A DNA stretch of 64,000 bases from Limosilactobacillus rudii (GTDB taxonomy: Bacteria > Bacillota > Bacilli > Lactobacillales > Lactobacillaceae): positions 1 to 64,000 of the forward strand of contig NZ_JACIVB010000062.1 in the NCBI RefSeq assembly GCF_014145455.1, given 5' to 3'. Of the stretch, positions 1-8,898 are shown piece after piece (position 1 is the first letter of the stretch; every line of letters starts with the position of its first letter). Under the pieces are notes generated by a model. It had not been told where the DNA came from and did no database searches. It saw only the letters and a program-made list of their open reading frames with translations. A program made the translations under genes and the position numbers.

Positions 1-2
1 AT

Positions 3-170
3 GAAATTATTGCACCGGTATTTAAGTCTCACCATCATCAGGTCGCTAAAAAGACTGATTACATTCCTCAGCCAGCGTTGAAATTAAATATTGATAATGT
101 CCAATTAACGATTTTCAAAGGGACTAATGCGCATTTAGCTACTGAAGTCACTAAAATACTCATTAGTTAG
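3..170 (+). CDS. C-terminal tail of an unidentified protein, possibly an IS66-type accessory protein (partial)
   Basis: An open frame enters from the left edge in frame 3 and ends at TAG 168-170, giving the last 55 residues of a protein. The tail ends with a pattern (LKLNIDNVQLTIFKG then a short helix) that resembles the C-terminal strand-helix of IS66-family TnpA-like accessory proteins. The match is from memory and weak. The start, promoter and any helix-turn-helix domain lie outside the window. It could equally be the end of an unrelated small regulator. Confidence 0.4.
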   Translation, partial: EIIAPVFKSHHHQVAKKTDYIPQPALKLNIDNVQLTIFKGTNAHLATEVTKILIS

Positions 171-439
171 CATGATCAAGCCCATCTGATCGATTAAGGA
201 ATTTTATGCTATAAATAATCTTGTTTACTTCAACCATAATAAGAACATATCCTTAACGAATTTAAATTACCTGAGATTTTTTCGTTGTCGGCACTTTTTA
301 CGTTTATTTTTAACCTTTATCATTCTTAACCAATATTGATGGTACTAAGAAAAAGCCATATCATTTATGGTAGTTATTAGATATTGCTTTTCGCCGGTAA
401 TATACGATATGATTATTTGAAATGAAAGGATGATGAACG
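171..439. other. Intergenic region with a candidate promoter
   Basis: AT-rich spacer between the left-edge gene tail and the acetyltransferase. I see no gene, RNA or strong hairpin. A possible promoter for the next gene is TTGCTT at 384-389 and TATGAT at 408-413, with an 18-bp spacer. Confidence 0.4.
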
Positions 440-994
440 ATGATTGAAGTTATCAGAGTAGCTACCAAGTCAACTGATTTTAAGAAAATCAATCATGTAT
501 ATAAAGCAGTTTTCCCTAAAAATGAGCGTTTACCATTATCTTTTTTAAGAATGCGGGCAAAAGCCGGTAAAGCAGAATTTTGTAGTATTTATGATCAACA
601 AAAGTGGGTAGGGTTCTTCTACACAGTATTTGATCGGCGAATAGCTTATATATTCTTTTTAGCAATTGATCCGTATTACCATAGTAGAGGATACGGTAGT
701 GCCACATTAGCAGCAATAAAAAAGCGGTATGCTAATAAATTAGTAACATTAAGTACTGAGCGAATAGATCCAATAGCAGTAAATAATAGCCAACGGATAC
801 GGCGCCAACAATTTTATATAAACAATGGTTTTGAAAAGACTGGTTTTTACACAATTGAAAAAGATAATGAAAAATTTGATTTAATGAGTCAGCAACAATC
901 AATGGTAAATCCACAATTATTTCAACAATTGATGAATCGCTTTTTGACTAATCGCCATCGTCACTATATGCCATTTAAGATAATTAGTGAGTAA
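440..994 (+). CDS. GNAT-family N-acetyltransferase
   Basis: A 184-residue cytoplasmic protein with a GNAT fold. The acetyl-CoA pyrophosphate-binding motif A (AIDPYYHSRGYGSATL) lies around residues 74-90, preceded by the usual hydrophobic beta strand YIFFLAI. A C-terminal segment with NNGFEKTGFY fits the last strand of the fold. The acceptor substrate cannot be deduced. Start ATG 440 follows the RBS AAAGGATG. It is a single-gene unit ending in a hairpin terminator shared with the convergent exporter gene. Confidence 0.8.
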   Translation: MIEVIRVATKSTDFKKINHVYKAVFPKNERLPLSFLRMRAKAGKAEFCSIYDQQKWVGFFYTVFDRRIAYIFFLAIDPYYHSRGYGSATLAAIKKRYANKLVTLSTERIDPIAVNNSQRIRRQQFYINNGFEKTGFYTIEKDNEKFDLMSQQQSMVNPQLFQQLMNRFLTNRHRHYMPFKIISE

Positions 995-995
995 T

Positions 996-1029
996 AAAAA
1001 AGGCCCTCCAAAATAGAGGACCTTTTTTC
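996..1029. terminator. Bidirectional intrinsic terminator
   Basis: A-run, GGCCCTC, short loop, GAGGACC, T-run: a hairpin with one mismatch that can stop transcription from both the acetyltransferase and the convergent MFS gene. Confidence 0.8.
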
Positions 1030-2426
1030 TATTTACGTTGGTCACGCATCTTAAATGCTAAAAGAATTGCGATAACAATTAAGACAATAGCAAAGTAAAC
1101 GCCGTAGTGGAAACCATTAGTAAATCGGAAAGCAGTTGAACCAGATACGGTTGAGCTTCCTAATGCTAAGAAACTGGTAGCTAAAGCAGTAGCTAACGCA
1201 CCGATAACTTGCTGCATCGTATTCATGATTGTACTACCATCACCTGATTCCATCCCTGATAAAGCGTTTAAGGCACTAGTCTGTGATGGTGACATAGCAA
1301 GCGGGCAACCGATCATTAGGATGATGTGAGCAATTACAACATAAATAATCGAGGTGTTTGTACTTGTAAATACTAACATTACAGCTCCAATTAAAGCGAT
1401 AATGAAACCTAGAATAGCTGGCTTTTTAGCCCCGATGTTATCATATAATCGACCAGCCAATGCTGAAGTCAAGGCGTTAATAACACCTCCCGGTAACATA
1501 ACTAGTCCAGTTAAAGCAACTGGTAATAGGAGACCGTTTTGGTAAAACATTGGCAAAAGGTACATCGTCGAAAGAATAATTCCGAAGTCGAGCATAACTA
1601 ACGAGGAACCAATAGCAAACGCAGGATTCTTGAAAATTCGTAAGTTAAGAATAGGGGTGGCTAAGTGTAGTTGCCGATATACATAAAATCCTAAGACAAG
1701 AATTCCGATAAGCAAGGAGCCAAGAACTGACCATGATAACCAGCCATCGCGACTTGCTAAACTTGCACCGATAACAATTCCAGAGCAACCAACTGCTGAC
1801 TCAAGAATTGATAAAACGTCAACATGAGGTTTAGTCAATTCACCAATATTCTCTAATGAAGTAATTGCAAAGATTAAAGCAATTAATAAGAACGGAATAA
1901 ATAACCAAAAGATCCATTGCCATGATAGTTTAGCTAAAATTAATCCAGTTAATGTCGGACCAATCGCTGGCGCAAACATAATAACTAAGGCGCAAATTCC
2001 CATGACAGCCCCAATCTTTTTTGGTGGGAAGATTTGCATTACCACAGCAAACATTAATGGAAGAATTAATCCGGTACCAATTCCCTGGATCATCCGACCA
2101 ATCAACAGAACTGGGAAATTATTAGCTAACGCTGAAATGCAGGCACCAACTATAAAATCAGTAAGTGCAAAGATAATTACTTGGCGGGTAGTAAACCATT
2201 TAGTAATAATACTTGATAGTGGCAAGATAATTCCGATAACCAGCATATAGCCAGTAACTAACCATTGAATCGTGGCAGTATTAACTTGTAAAGCTGCCAT
2301 TAATTTTGGCAAAGCGATATTTAATGATGTTTCGCTAAACATTCCTACAAAAGCGCCAAGTAGCATACTGACCATCGCAAGTTTTGGATGGGCAACTTGT
2401 TGGCGGGCTTGTAATGCATTTTCCAT
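1029..2426 (-). CDS. DHA2-family MFS multidrug transporter (14 TM)
   Basis: A 465-residue integral membrane exporter of the EmrB/QacA type, predicted to use the proton gradient to extrude drugs or toxic metabolites. The sequence shows about 14 hydrophobic segments, the DHA2 motif around WLVTGYMLVIGIILPLSS, the motif-C-like GIGTGLILPLMF and the loop motif GRLYDNIGAKKPA. ATG 2426 is preferred because AAGGAG lies 11 nt upstream; the longer GTG start at 2438 would abut the RBS. It is monocistronic and convergent with the GNAT gene. A large inverted repeat upstream (2520-2550) could bind a regulator. The substrate is unknown. Confidence 0.85.
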   Translation of the reverse strand: MENALQARQQVAHPKLAMVSMLLGAFVGMFSETSLNIALPKLMAALQVNTATIQWLVTGYMLVIGIILPLSSIITKWFTTRQVIIFALTDFIVGACISALANNFPVLLIGRMIQGIGTGLILPLMFAVVMQIFPPKKIGAVMGICALVIMFAPAIGPTLTGLILAKLSWQWIFWLFIPFLLIALIFAITSLENIGELTKPHVDVLSILESAVGCSGIVIGASLASRDGWLSWSVLGSLLIGILVLGFYVYRQLHLATPILNLRIFKNPAFAIGSSLVMLDFGIILSTMYLLPMFYQNGLLLPVALTGLVMLPGGVINALTSALAGRLYDNIGAKKPAILGFIIALIGAVMLVFTSTNTSIIYVVIAHIILMIGCPLAMSPSQTSALNALSGMESGDGSTIMNTMQQVIGALATALATSFLALGSSTVSGSTAFRFTNGFHYGVYFAIVLIVIAILLAFKMRDQRK

Positions 2427-2519
2427 AAATGAAAACACTCCTTCTCTCTATATAAAATTCACACAAATGTTAGTCTAGCAAATTAGGAGAAGGGTTCGTA
2501 AGTCCTTTTTGAGATGGAT

Positions 2520-2550
2520 AATAATCTTAAGATAATAGCTTAAGATTATT
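2520..2550. repeat. 12-bp perfect inverted repeat upstream of the exporter
   Basis: AATAATCTTAAG, a 7-nt spacer, CTTAAGATTATT. There is no T-run on either side, so an operator is more likely than a terminator. It lies about 94-124 bp upstream of the MFS start and nearly 280 bp upstream of nrdD. The rest of 2439-2733 shows nothing else recognisable. Confidence 0.6.
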
Positions 2551-2741
2551 AAGCTGACTTGATTGTTAATGATTATTATGATTTATTTTTAAAAATTCTA
2601 TTTGGTGATAATACAATTTAGAAAACAAACGATTTAAATATTAGAAAGGTAGCGTCTAAAGACTGGCAACATTACTTCTTTCATTTTATCTCTGTTATAT
2701 CAGAATAAGATTCATTGTTAATAAAAATAAAGACTATCAAA

Positions 2742-2757
2742 CCACAACATATAGTGT
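2742..2757 (+). promoter_or_regulatory. NrdR box 1 upstream of nrdD
   Basis: CCACAACATATAGTGT matches the NrdR consensus acaCwAtATaTwGtgt at 14 of 16 positions. NrdR represses ribonucleotide reductase operons when dATP/ATP is high. Box 2 lies exactly 31 bp downstream, the helical spacing typical of NrdR pairs. Confidence 0.75.
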
Positions 2758-2772
2758 TTTAAAAGTCAACTC

Positions 2773-2788
2773 TTTCTATAAGTTGTAT
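2773..2788 (+). promoter_or_regulatory. NrdR box 2 upstream of nrdD
   Basis: TTTCTATAAGTTGTAT keeps the core C-w-A-t-A and T-w-G-t of the NrdR consensus. A TATGAT at 2796-2801 may be the -10 element, which would put both boxes over the promoter. Confidence 0.65.
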
Positions 2789-2833
2789 TTTGGGCTATGA
2801 TAGGAACCGTTATATTCGAGAGGTGAAATGATG

Positions 2834-5068
2834 ATGAAAGTGCAAGTAGTTAATGAACGAGATCTTAACAATTTAACAAGTGTCAGCGTAGTTAAACGTG
2901 ATGGAACGGTGACACCATTTTATACTTATAAGATTAAGCTGGTTTTACATGCGCTTAATGCGGACGAGCAGACTATTCAGAGTGTTTATGAGACTATTTT
3001 TGCTGCCTTAGTTAATCAATCAACAGTTAAAGCTGAAACTATTGCGAATCTTTTCGTTCAAGGTTTAGTAGCTGCTAATCATGAAGAACTTGCTAAGATT
3101 TACCGTGATTATCGTAAACATGATGAAGAGATATTTGCTAAGGCGACAAATCCCCAGAATAAATTAGAGCAGCTTTTTGACCGTAATTCCCGGGTTGTCC
3201 ATGAAAATGCTAATAAGGATAGTCATGTTTTCAATACTCAGCGGGATTTAGAAGCGGGAGTTGTTAGTCGCGCACTCGGTTTGCGGATGTTGCCAGGAAT
3301 TGTTGCCAAGGCTCATTTACGAGGGGATATTCACTGGCATGACCTTGATTACTCCCCAGTAACGCCGGAGACTAATTGTTGCCTGATTGACTTCGATGAA
3401 ATGTTTAAGCATGGTTTTAAGATTGGTAATGCATGGGTATCTTCACCGCGTTCAATTCAAACGGCGACTGCACAAATGTCCCAAATTATTGCCAACGTTG
3501 CTTCTTTACAATATGGTGGATGTTCTGCTAATCGGATTGATCAATTATTAGAGCCATATGCCAAGCTTAATTATGATAAGCATATGAAAGACGCAAAAAA
3601 GTGGATCGTTCCAGTTAAGCGTGAGGAATTTGCTCGTGAAAAAACTAAAAAGGATATTTATGATGCAATGCAGGCGTTAGAATATGAGATTAATACCCTT
3701 TATTCTAGTCAAGGTCAAACACCTTTTACGACAGTTAATTTTGGCTTAGGAACGAGCTGGCTCTCACGAGAAATTCAAAAGGCAATTTTAAAGATCCGTA
3801 TAAAGGGGTTAGGGAAAGAACACCGAACAGCTATTTTTCCTAAATTAATATTTACTGTCAAACGAGGATTAAACCTAAACCCAGGAGATCCTAATTATGA
3901 CATTAAACAACTCGCTCTTGAGTGTTCCACTAAACGAATGTATCCGGACTTGCTAATGTATGACAAGATTAAAGAGATTACGGGAAGTTTTAAAACACCA
4001 ATGGGTTGCCGGTCTTTCTTACAGGGATGGACAGACCCTGAGACTGGTAAGGAAGTTAATTCCGGACGAATGAATTTGGGAGTTGTGACAGTTAACTTAC
4101 CGCGGATTGCTCTTGAGGCGCATGGCGATAAGCAATTATTCTGGGAAATTTTTCAAGAAAAGATGAATATTTGTAAGATTGCCCTTGATTATCGAATTAA
4201 GCGAACAAAAGAAGCTAGACCGGAAAATGCGCCGCTTCTATATATGTACGGTGCATTTGGAAAACGATTAAAGAAAACAGATAGCGTTGATGAAGTATTT
4301 AAAAATAGTCGGGCAACAGTTTCACTTGGCTATATTGGTTTATATGAAGTATGCGCTACATTCTATGGTTCAAACTGGGAGGGCAATCAAGAGGCTCATG
4401 ACTTTGCAATCGCAATTACCAAAGCAATGCATGACCTTTGTGTCAAATGGGAAAAAGAAGAAGGATATCATTTTAGTTTATACTCCACTCCTGCTGAATC
4501 CTTAACTGATACTTTTTGTCAAGATGACTTAAAGAAGTTTGGTCGGGTCGAAGATGTAACAGATAAGGAATACTATACTAACAGTTTTCACTATGACGTG
4601 CGTAAACACCCAACCCCATTTGAAAAACTTACTTTTGAAGAGGACTTTCCCAACTACGCTGCTGGCGGCTTTATCCATTATTGTGAATATCCTAATCTTC
4701 GTCAAAATCCAAAAGCTCTCGAGGCAGTATGGGACTGGGCATATGATCACGTTGGTTACTTAGGAACTAATACATCGATTGACCAATGCTTCAAGTGTGG
4801 CTTTAAAGGTGAATTTGCGGCAACAGCACGAGGCTTTAAGTGTCCACAATGTGGTAATCATGATCCAGCAACTTGTGATGTCGTTAAACGAACATGTGGC
4901 TACCTAGGAAATCCACAACAACGTCCAATGGTTCATGGTCGTCACGAAGAAATTATCCACCGGGTAAAACATATGGATGCAGGGATGATTAAAAAGGCTG
5001 CTACCTTTGAACAAAATCGACAAATGGATATAAAAGCTCATGCTGGAATTACTGGTAAGCAGATTTAA
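2834..5068 (+). CDS. nrdD: Anaerobic (class III) ribonucleoside-triphosphate reductase
   Basis: Reduces NTPs to dNTPs anaerobically using a glycyl radical. The 744-residue protein has an N-terminal ATP-cone regulatory domain (residues about 10-100) and the large catalytic barrel. Its zinc site is CFKC at about 652-655 plus CPQC at 670-673. The glycyl-radical loop RTCGYLG has the radical Gly near residue 689. Three ATGs are stacked at 2828, 2831 and 2834; the RBS GAGAGGTG ends at 2825, so 2834 (8 nt) is best and 2831 possible. It is followed by its activase nrdG after a hairpin. Two NrdR boxes precede it. Confidence 0.95.
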   Translation: MKVQVVNERDLNNLTSVSVVKRDGTVTPFYTYKIKLVLHALNADEQTIQSVYETIFAALVNQSTVKAETIANLFVQGLVAANHEELAKIYRDYRKHDEEIFAKATNPQNKLEQLFDRNSRVVHENANKDSHVFNTQRDLEAGVVSRALGLRMLPGIVAKAHLRGDIHWHDLDYSPVTPETNCCLIDFDEMFKHGFKIGNAWVSSPRSIQTATAQMSQIIANVASLQYGGCSANRIDQLLEPYAKLNYDKHMKDAKKWIVPVKREEFAREKTKKDIYDAMQALEYEINTLYSSQGQTPFTTVNFGLGTSWLSREIQKAILKIRIKGLGKEHRTAIFPKLIFTVKRGLNLNPGDPNYDIKQLALECSTKRMYPDLLMYDKIKEITGSFKTPMGCRSFLQGWTDPETGKEVNSGRMNLGVVTVNLPRIALEAHGDKQLFWEIFQEKMNICKIALDYRIKRTKEARPENAPLLYMYGAFGKRLKKTDSVDEVFKNSRATVSLGYIGLYEVCATFYGSNWEGNQEAHDFAIAITKAMHDLCVKWEKEEGYHFSLYSTPAESLTDTFCQDDLKKFGRVEDVTDKEYYTNSFHYDVRKHPTPFEKLTFEEDFPNYAAGGFIHYCEYPNLRQNPKALEAVWDWAYDHVGYLGTNTSIDQCFKCGFKGEFAATARGFKCPQCGNHDPATCDVVKRTCGYLGNPQQRPMVHGRHEEIIHRVKHMDAGMIKKAATFEQNRQMDIKAHAGITGKQI

Positions 5069-5083
5069 TATTATATAGAAGAA

Positions 5084-5116
5084 AAAGGTCTGCTTTAGCA
5101 AATGTTGCAGGCCTTT
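5084..5116 (+). terminator. Hairpin between nrdD and nrdG (weak terminator or attenuator)
   Basis: AAAGGTCTGC pairs with GCAGGCCTTT across a 13-nt loop. Only a short T-run follows, so it probably reduces rather than stops read-through into nrdG, or stabilises the nrdD end. Confidence 0.5.
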
Positions 5117-5142
5117 AATACTTTAATATAGGAGGAGAAGTA

Positions 5143-5721
5143 ATGGCTGAAGCTAAATTACCGCGAAATCCGAAGCCACAAGAATGGCTGGCTAAGGATT
5201 ATTCACAACAGTATATTGCTGACTATAAGCCGTTTAATTTTGTTGATGGTGAAGGCGTTCGGTGCAGTCTCTACGTAAGTGGCTGTCCTTTCAGATGCCC
5301 TGGTTGTTATAATCGAGCTGCGCAGAATTTTCATTATGGACAACCTTATACACAGGAATTAGAAGACCAGATTATTAAAGATCTTTCGCAGAGTTATGTT
5401 CAAGGGTTAACCCTTTTAGGCGGGGAACCTTTCTTAAATACCCAGGTATGTTTAAAAATAGTTAAACGGGTAAGAAAAGAATTTGGTCATGAAAAAGACA
5501 TTTGGTCCTGGTCTGGCTATACCTGGGAAGAGTTAATGAAGGAATCTGATGATAAGCTGGAGTTATTACACTACCTTGATATTCTGGTGGATGGACGCTT
5601 CTTACTTGCAAAAAAAGATTTGACACTCCAATTTCGGGGGAGTTCAAACCAACGAATCATTGATGTCCCCAAATCATTGCAACAAGGAAAAGTAATAATT
5701 TGGGATAAACTTATTCGTTAA
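5143..5721 (+). CDS. nrdG: Anaerobic ribonucleotide reductase activating protein
   Basis: A radical-SAM activase that installs the glycyl radical on NrdD. The 192-residue protein carries the CxxxCxxC iron-sulfur motif CPFRCPGC at residues 48-55, then LLGGEP (the SAM-binding GGE motif). The start ATG 5143 follows a strong RBS (AGGAGGAG). It sits 74 bp after nrdD in the usual order and is expected to be co-transcribed from the NrdR-controlled promoter. Confidence 0.93.
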   Translation: MAEAKLPRNPKPQEWLAKDYSQQYIADYKPFNFVDGEGVRCSLYVSGCPFRCPGCYNRAAQNFHYGQPYTQELEDQIIKDLSQSYVQGLTLLGGEPFLNTQVCLKIVKRVRKEFGHEKDIWSWSGYTWEELMKESDDKLELLHYLDILVDGRFLLAKKDLTLQFRGSSNQRIIDVPKSLQQGKVIIWDKLIR

Positions 5722-5808
5722 TGAATAAAAGGCCACTGGGGAGCTAAAAAATGTTTGTATATGTTCATATTTAGTTACAGTGGTGTTACAAAAAATCATA
5801 ATAATAGA

Positions 5809-5857
5809 AAATAAGCCACTACTTTTGCAAATTCGAAGTAAAAGTAGTGGTTTATTT
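5809..5857. terminator. Strong intrinsic terminator after nrdG
   Basis: A long near-perfect stem: AAATAAGCCACTACTTTT pairs with AAAAGTAGTGGTTTATTT. Between nrdG and this stem (5722-5808) nothing else is recognisable. A second, weaker inverted repeat (AGCTCCAC with GTGG-AAGAGCT) follows at about 5899-5943. Confidence 0.85.
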
Positions 5858-6007
5858 ATGTTATATATTACAAAGTTTGGCAGACGACGGGAGAAATTTA
5901 GCTCCACCTAATTTACTGTTATAACAGTGGAAGAGCTATAAATATGAAAGGGTTATTAATTTATTTATTACAAAATATTACGAAAGACAGCAAAATTGAT
6001 AATACAG

Positions 6008-6040
6008 GGTAACCCATGTGTAATTTTAAGGGAGTATATT
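6008..6040 (+). promoter_or_regulatory. WalR-like direct repeat and -10 element of the first apf gene
   Basis: GGTAAC-N5-TGTAAT (6008-6024) fits the WalR/YycF consensus TGTWAH-N5-TGTWAH with one mismatch. Exactly 10 nt downstream is TATATT (6035-6040). The same repeat, spacing and -10 occur before the second apf gene (9072-9104). No good -35 is seen, as expected for an activated promoter. The ATTAC-rich block just upstream (about 5968-5982) is also shared. Regulator assignment is inference. Confidence 0.55.
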
Positions 6041-6144
6041 AATAACTGTTGAGAGATATAAAGACTCAACAACTTAAATAATTAAACAAATAAATTAACT
6101 AACTAATTAAAACGAATTTTATGAAAAGGATGGGATTTTTCTTT

Positions 6145-6933
6145 ATGAAGTTAACGAAAAACATCGCGAAAATTACTGCTGCTGTGGCAGGTACTGTTGC
6201 CTTGGGAACATTCGCTACAGCAACTACTGCTAATGCTGATTCGGTATACACGGTGCAAAGTGGTGATACTTTATCAAGCATTTCCTATAAATTAGGTCAT
6301 GATTTAACCTATGTTGATTCCTTAGCCTCAAATAATAATATTGCCAACAAAAATTTGATTTATGTTGGTCAAAAATTAGTGATTAAAGACAACGGCCAAG
6401 TGGCACCAGCAACTGCACAACAAGCCGCTACTTTGCCAGCAGCAAGTCAAGCATCTGCTACAGTAGAACAGCCACAAGAAACACAACAGACAAGTCAAGT
6501 ACCGGTAGCTACAAGTCAAGCTGTTGAGCAACCAAGTCAAGTACAATCAGCAGCACCGGTATCAGCTCAAACACAATCACAAGCACCAGTTCAGTCTGCG
6601 GCTCCACAGTCAACTGCTACAGCAACAGCGCAACAAAGCTATAGTGCACCTGTTCAACCACAAGCTTCTACCACTACTACAACAACTAACTACAGTTCCA
6701 ACGTTAGTGGTAATGATGCATCAGCTAAGGCGTGGATTGCTGCTCGTGAATCTGGTGGTAACTACAGCGCCCGTAATGGTCAATACGTAGGTAAATACCA
6801 ATTGTCAGCATCATACTTAAATGGTGATTACTCAGAAGCAAACCAAGAACGAGTAGCCGACCAATACGTAACGAGCCGTTACGGTTCATGGAGTGCTGCC
6901 CAATCATTCTGGCAATCACACGGTTGGTACTAA
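6145..6933 (+). CDS. Secreted LysM protein with Apf (aggregation-promoting factor) C-terminal domain, copy 1
   Basis: A 262-residue secreted, wall-bound protein. A signal peptide (residues 1-31, cleavage after ANA) is followed by one LysM peptidoglycan-binding domain (about 34-78: [18 protein letters not shown]). Then comes a long Gln/Ala/Thr/Pro-rich linker and the compact Apf domain over the last 72 residues, ending FWQSHGWY. Apf proteins of lactobacilli affect aggregation, adhesion and cell shape, and the domain resembles a resuscitation/transglycosylase fold. ATG 6145 is chosen over the in-frame ATG 6121 because AAAAGGATGG lies before it exactly as in the paralogue at 9164. Its last 260 bp are almost identical to that paralogue. 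Confidence 0.88.
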   Translation: MKLTKNIAKITAAVAGTVALGTFATATTANADSVYTVQSGDTLSSISYKLGHDLTYVDSLASNNNIANKNLIYVGQKLVIKDNGQVAPATAQQAATLPAASQASATVEQPQETQQTSQVPVATSQAVEQPSQVQSAAPVSAQTQSQAPVQSAAPQSTATATAQQSYSAPVQPQASTTTTTTNYSSNVSGNDASAKAWIAARESGGNYSARNGQYVGKYQLSASYLNGDYSEANQERVADQYVTSRYGSWSAAQSFWQSHGWY

Positions 6934-7001
6934 AATTTAATTTTATTATAGGGAAGCTGGAAATTAAGCTCTATAAGTTCGGATACCATTAATAATAGGT
7001 T

Positions 7002-7041
7002 GAGGCCGAGAAAAAACATTTTGTTTTTTCTCGGCCTCTTT
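7002..7041 (+). terminator. Strong intrinsic terminator after apf copy 1
   Basis: GAGGCCGAGAAAAAAC pairs with GTTTTTTCTCGGCCTC around a short loop, followed by TTTAAC. It isolates the first apf gene from the downstream P-loop gene. Confidence 0.9.
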
Positions 7042-7134
7042 AACAAAGTAAATGAAAAAAAGTTAATTTTATTTTCATCTTAATCTAAAAATATACTATA
7101 ATAGAATTATTCAAGTGATGAAAGGATGAGATCC

Positions 7135-8835
7135 ATGCCAAAAGAGAGTCAGATTATTGATACAAAGTCATTATATATAAATCCTGATCGCGGAGTAGCA
7201 ACCTTAAATTATAGTCAAAACTATTTCACGGATATTCCATCATTAATCAATAGTGATGAATTGAAGGCGGTTGTTAAGCTTTATCTTGCTTCACGTAATC
7301 CTGATCATGATGACGATGCTTTTGATAATGCAAGTGCTAATAAGTTCATCGACATTTTGAAGAAAGTTTTGTTTAATGACGATAGTGCTTTTGATGAATA
7401 TGATCCTAAGGATATTTTAGAGAGTGTTGAAGAATTATATTCATACTACCGGTCATTTTTACGGGTATCGGTAATTAACTTTAATGATAATAAAATTTTA
7501 GGCAATGAGTTTCGGACAGTTGATACCCAGTTTAATGATTTAGTTCGAAAAGCATACCGTATTCTAGAAGAAAAACTTCAAGGATTTGAAAACCGCACAT
7601 ATCGGCAAGTGAATGCAGCTACTAATGCGACGGTGTTAGTTCAGCAACATGATTGGCAGATTCCAGAAGGTTATGATGAATTACAGGATATTGACTTTAT
7701 CAATACAGTGATGCTTCGTCCACCAATGATGATGCACACTAAGAGTAATAAGCGGGAAGGGGTATTTTCAGAAGTTAAAGAAAACCCAATCAAGCGTTTC
7801 CATGGTCAACGTGGCAAATGGTACTGTTACCCTGCTAAGATTGGTGAAAGTCTTGCCTTTATTTACTTTAATGTTGATTATTTAGTAAATGGGATCGCAC
7901 TTTCCAACCTCTTTGAATTAGCTTCGCCTGATGAAATTGAAGGTCAAAAGCCTGACATGATCCTCCTCTTTGGTTTGGAGAAGACTGAAGGCATGGTTTC
8001 TCATTACTACCGCGATGAAAAGAATAATATGTGGATTGGGGAAGTACCTTATACAGACAAGACTACTTACTTTGGATATATGAAGAAAATGTGCCTAACT
8101 TTGCATAATCTTCACCAAATTTATAATGGTCGGTTACCAATTCACGGTTCAATGCTAAAAATTAAATTTACTAATGGTAAGGAAAAGAATGTTGTTTTCT
8201 TTGGTGATTCAGGTGCTGGTAAGTCAGAGTCAATTGAGGCATTACAAGAACTAGCAGATGATAAGATTGTAAGCATGGAGACAATCTTTGATGATATGGG
8301 AAGTTTTACTTTAACTGATGGTGAACCAGGTGTATATGCCCAGGGAACTGAAACAGGTGCCTTTGTGCGGCTTGATGACTTAAGCAGTGCGGTTGCATTT
8401 AATAACATGGACCGTGGTGTTTATCTTAATCCAGAACAAAAGAATGCGCGGGTAATTATTCCTGCAGATACTTATCAAAACGTCATTAAGCATCACCACA
8501 TTGATATGTGGCTATATGCCAATAACTATAGTGATGAAGTTGGAATTCATCGCTTTGATACCAAAGAAGAAGCTGAAAAGGTATTTATCGCTGGGCAGCG
8601 AAAGGCGTTAGGGACAACTGATGAAGTCGGAATGAGTAAGACATTCTTTGCCAATCCATTTGGTCCGGTTCAAGAACCAGAATTGACTAAGCCGATTATT
8701 AATAAGGTCTTTACGAAGCTCTTTGATCAGGGTGTTTATGTTGGAGAAATCTTTACCCATCTTGGTAATGATAAATCAAAGGATGCCCTTAAGGAATCAG
8801 CCCAGGAATTACTTGATGTTTTGATGAATAATTAA
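7135..8835 (+). CDS. PEP-carboxykinase/HPr-kinase-like P-loop protein
   Basis: A 566-residue soluble protein. The P-loop GDSGAGKSE at residues 357-365 is of the PEPCK/HPr-kinase superfamily type, closer to HPr kinase (GxSGxGKSE) than to classical ATP-PEPCK (GLSGTGKTT). A downstream FDDMG may replace the PEPCK GDDEHGW metal motif. The N-terminal half lacks any PEPCK substrate motif I recognise. Such lactobacillus proteins are often labelled PEP carboxykinase; gluconeogenic activity is unproven here. ATG 7135 is chosen because AAAGGATGAG (7121-7130) would overlap the upstream ATG 7126. TATAAT at 7097-7102 is a likely -10. It lies between two apf genes, each with its own terminator. Confidence 0.7.
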   Translation: MPKESQIIDTKSLYINPDRGVATLNYSQNYFTDIPSLINSDELKAVVKLYLASRNPDHDDDAFDNASANKFIDILKKVLFNDDSAFDEYDPKDILESVEELYSYYRSFLRVSVINFNDNKILGNEFRTVDTQFNDLVRKAYRILEEKLQGFENRTYRQVNAATNATVLVQQHDWQIPEGYDELQDIDFINTVMLRPPMMMHTKSNKREGVFSEVKENPIKRFHGQRGKWYCYPAKIGESLAFIYFNVDYLVNGIALSNLFELASPDEIEGQKPDMILLFGLEKTEGMVSHYYRDEKNNMWIGEVPYTDKTTYFGYMKKMCLTLHNLHQIYNGRLPIHGSMLKIKFTNGKEKNVVFFGDSGAGKSESIEALQELADDKIVSMETIFDDMGSFTLTDGEPGVYAQGTETGAFVRLDDLSSAVAFNNMDRGVYLNPEQKNARVIIPADTYQNVIKHHHIDMWLYANNYSDEVGIHRFDTKEEAEKVFIAGQRKALGTTDEVGMSKTFFANPFGPVQEPELTKPIINKVFTKLFDQGVYVGEIFTHLGNDKSKDALKESAQELLDVLMNN

Positions 8836-8858
8836 GATTACGATTAAGACAATTTTGC

Positions 8859-8898
8859 AATAGTTCTGTAACAATTATTTGTTATAGAGCTATTTTTT
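8859..8898 (+). terminator. Intrinsic terminator after the P-loop gene
   Basis: AATAGTTCTGTAACAA pairs with TTGTTATAGAGCTATT with one mismatch pair, followed by a T-run. Confidence 0.8.

Noticed and set aside
6121-6144. Upstream ATG giving an eight-residue longer first Apf protein
   Set aside because: That ATG overlaps the AAAAGGATGG ribosome site whose position relative to ATG 6145 is conserved in the paralogue.
6400-6680. Gln/Ala/Ser/Pro-rich low-complexity repeats in the first apf gene as a tandem repeat array
   Set aside because: The codons form a variable linker without a fixed repeat unit.
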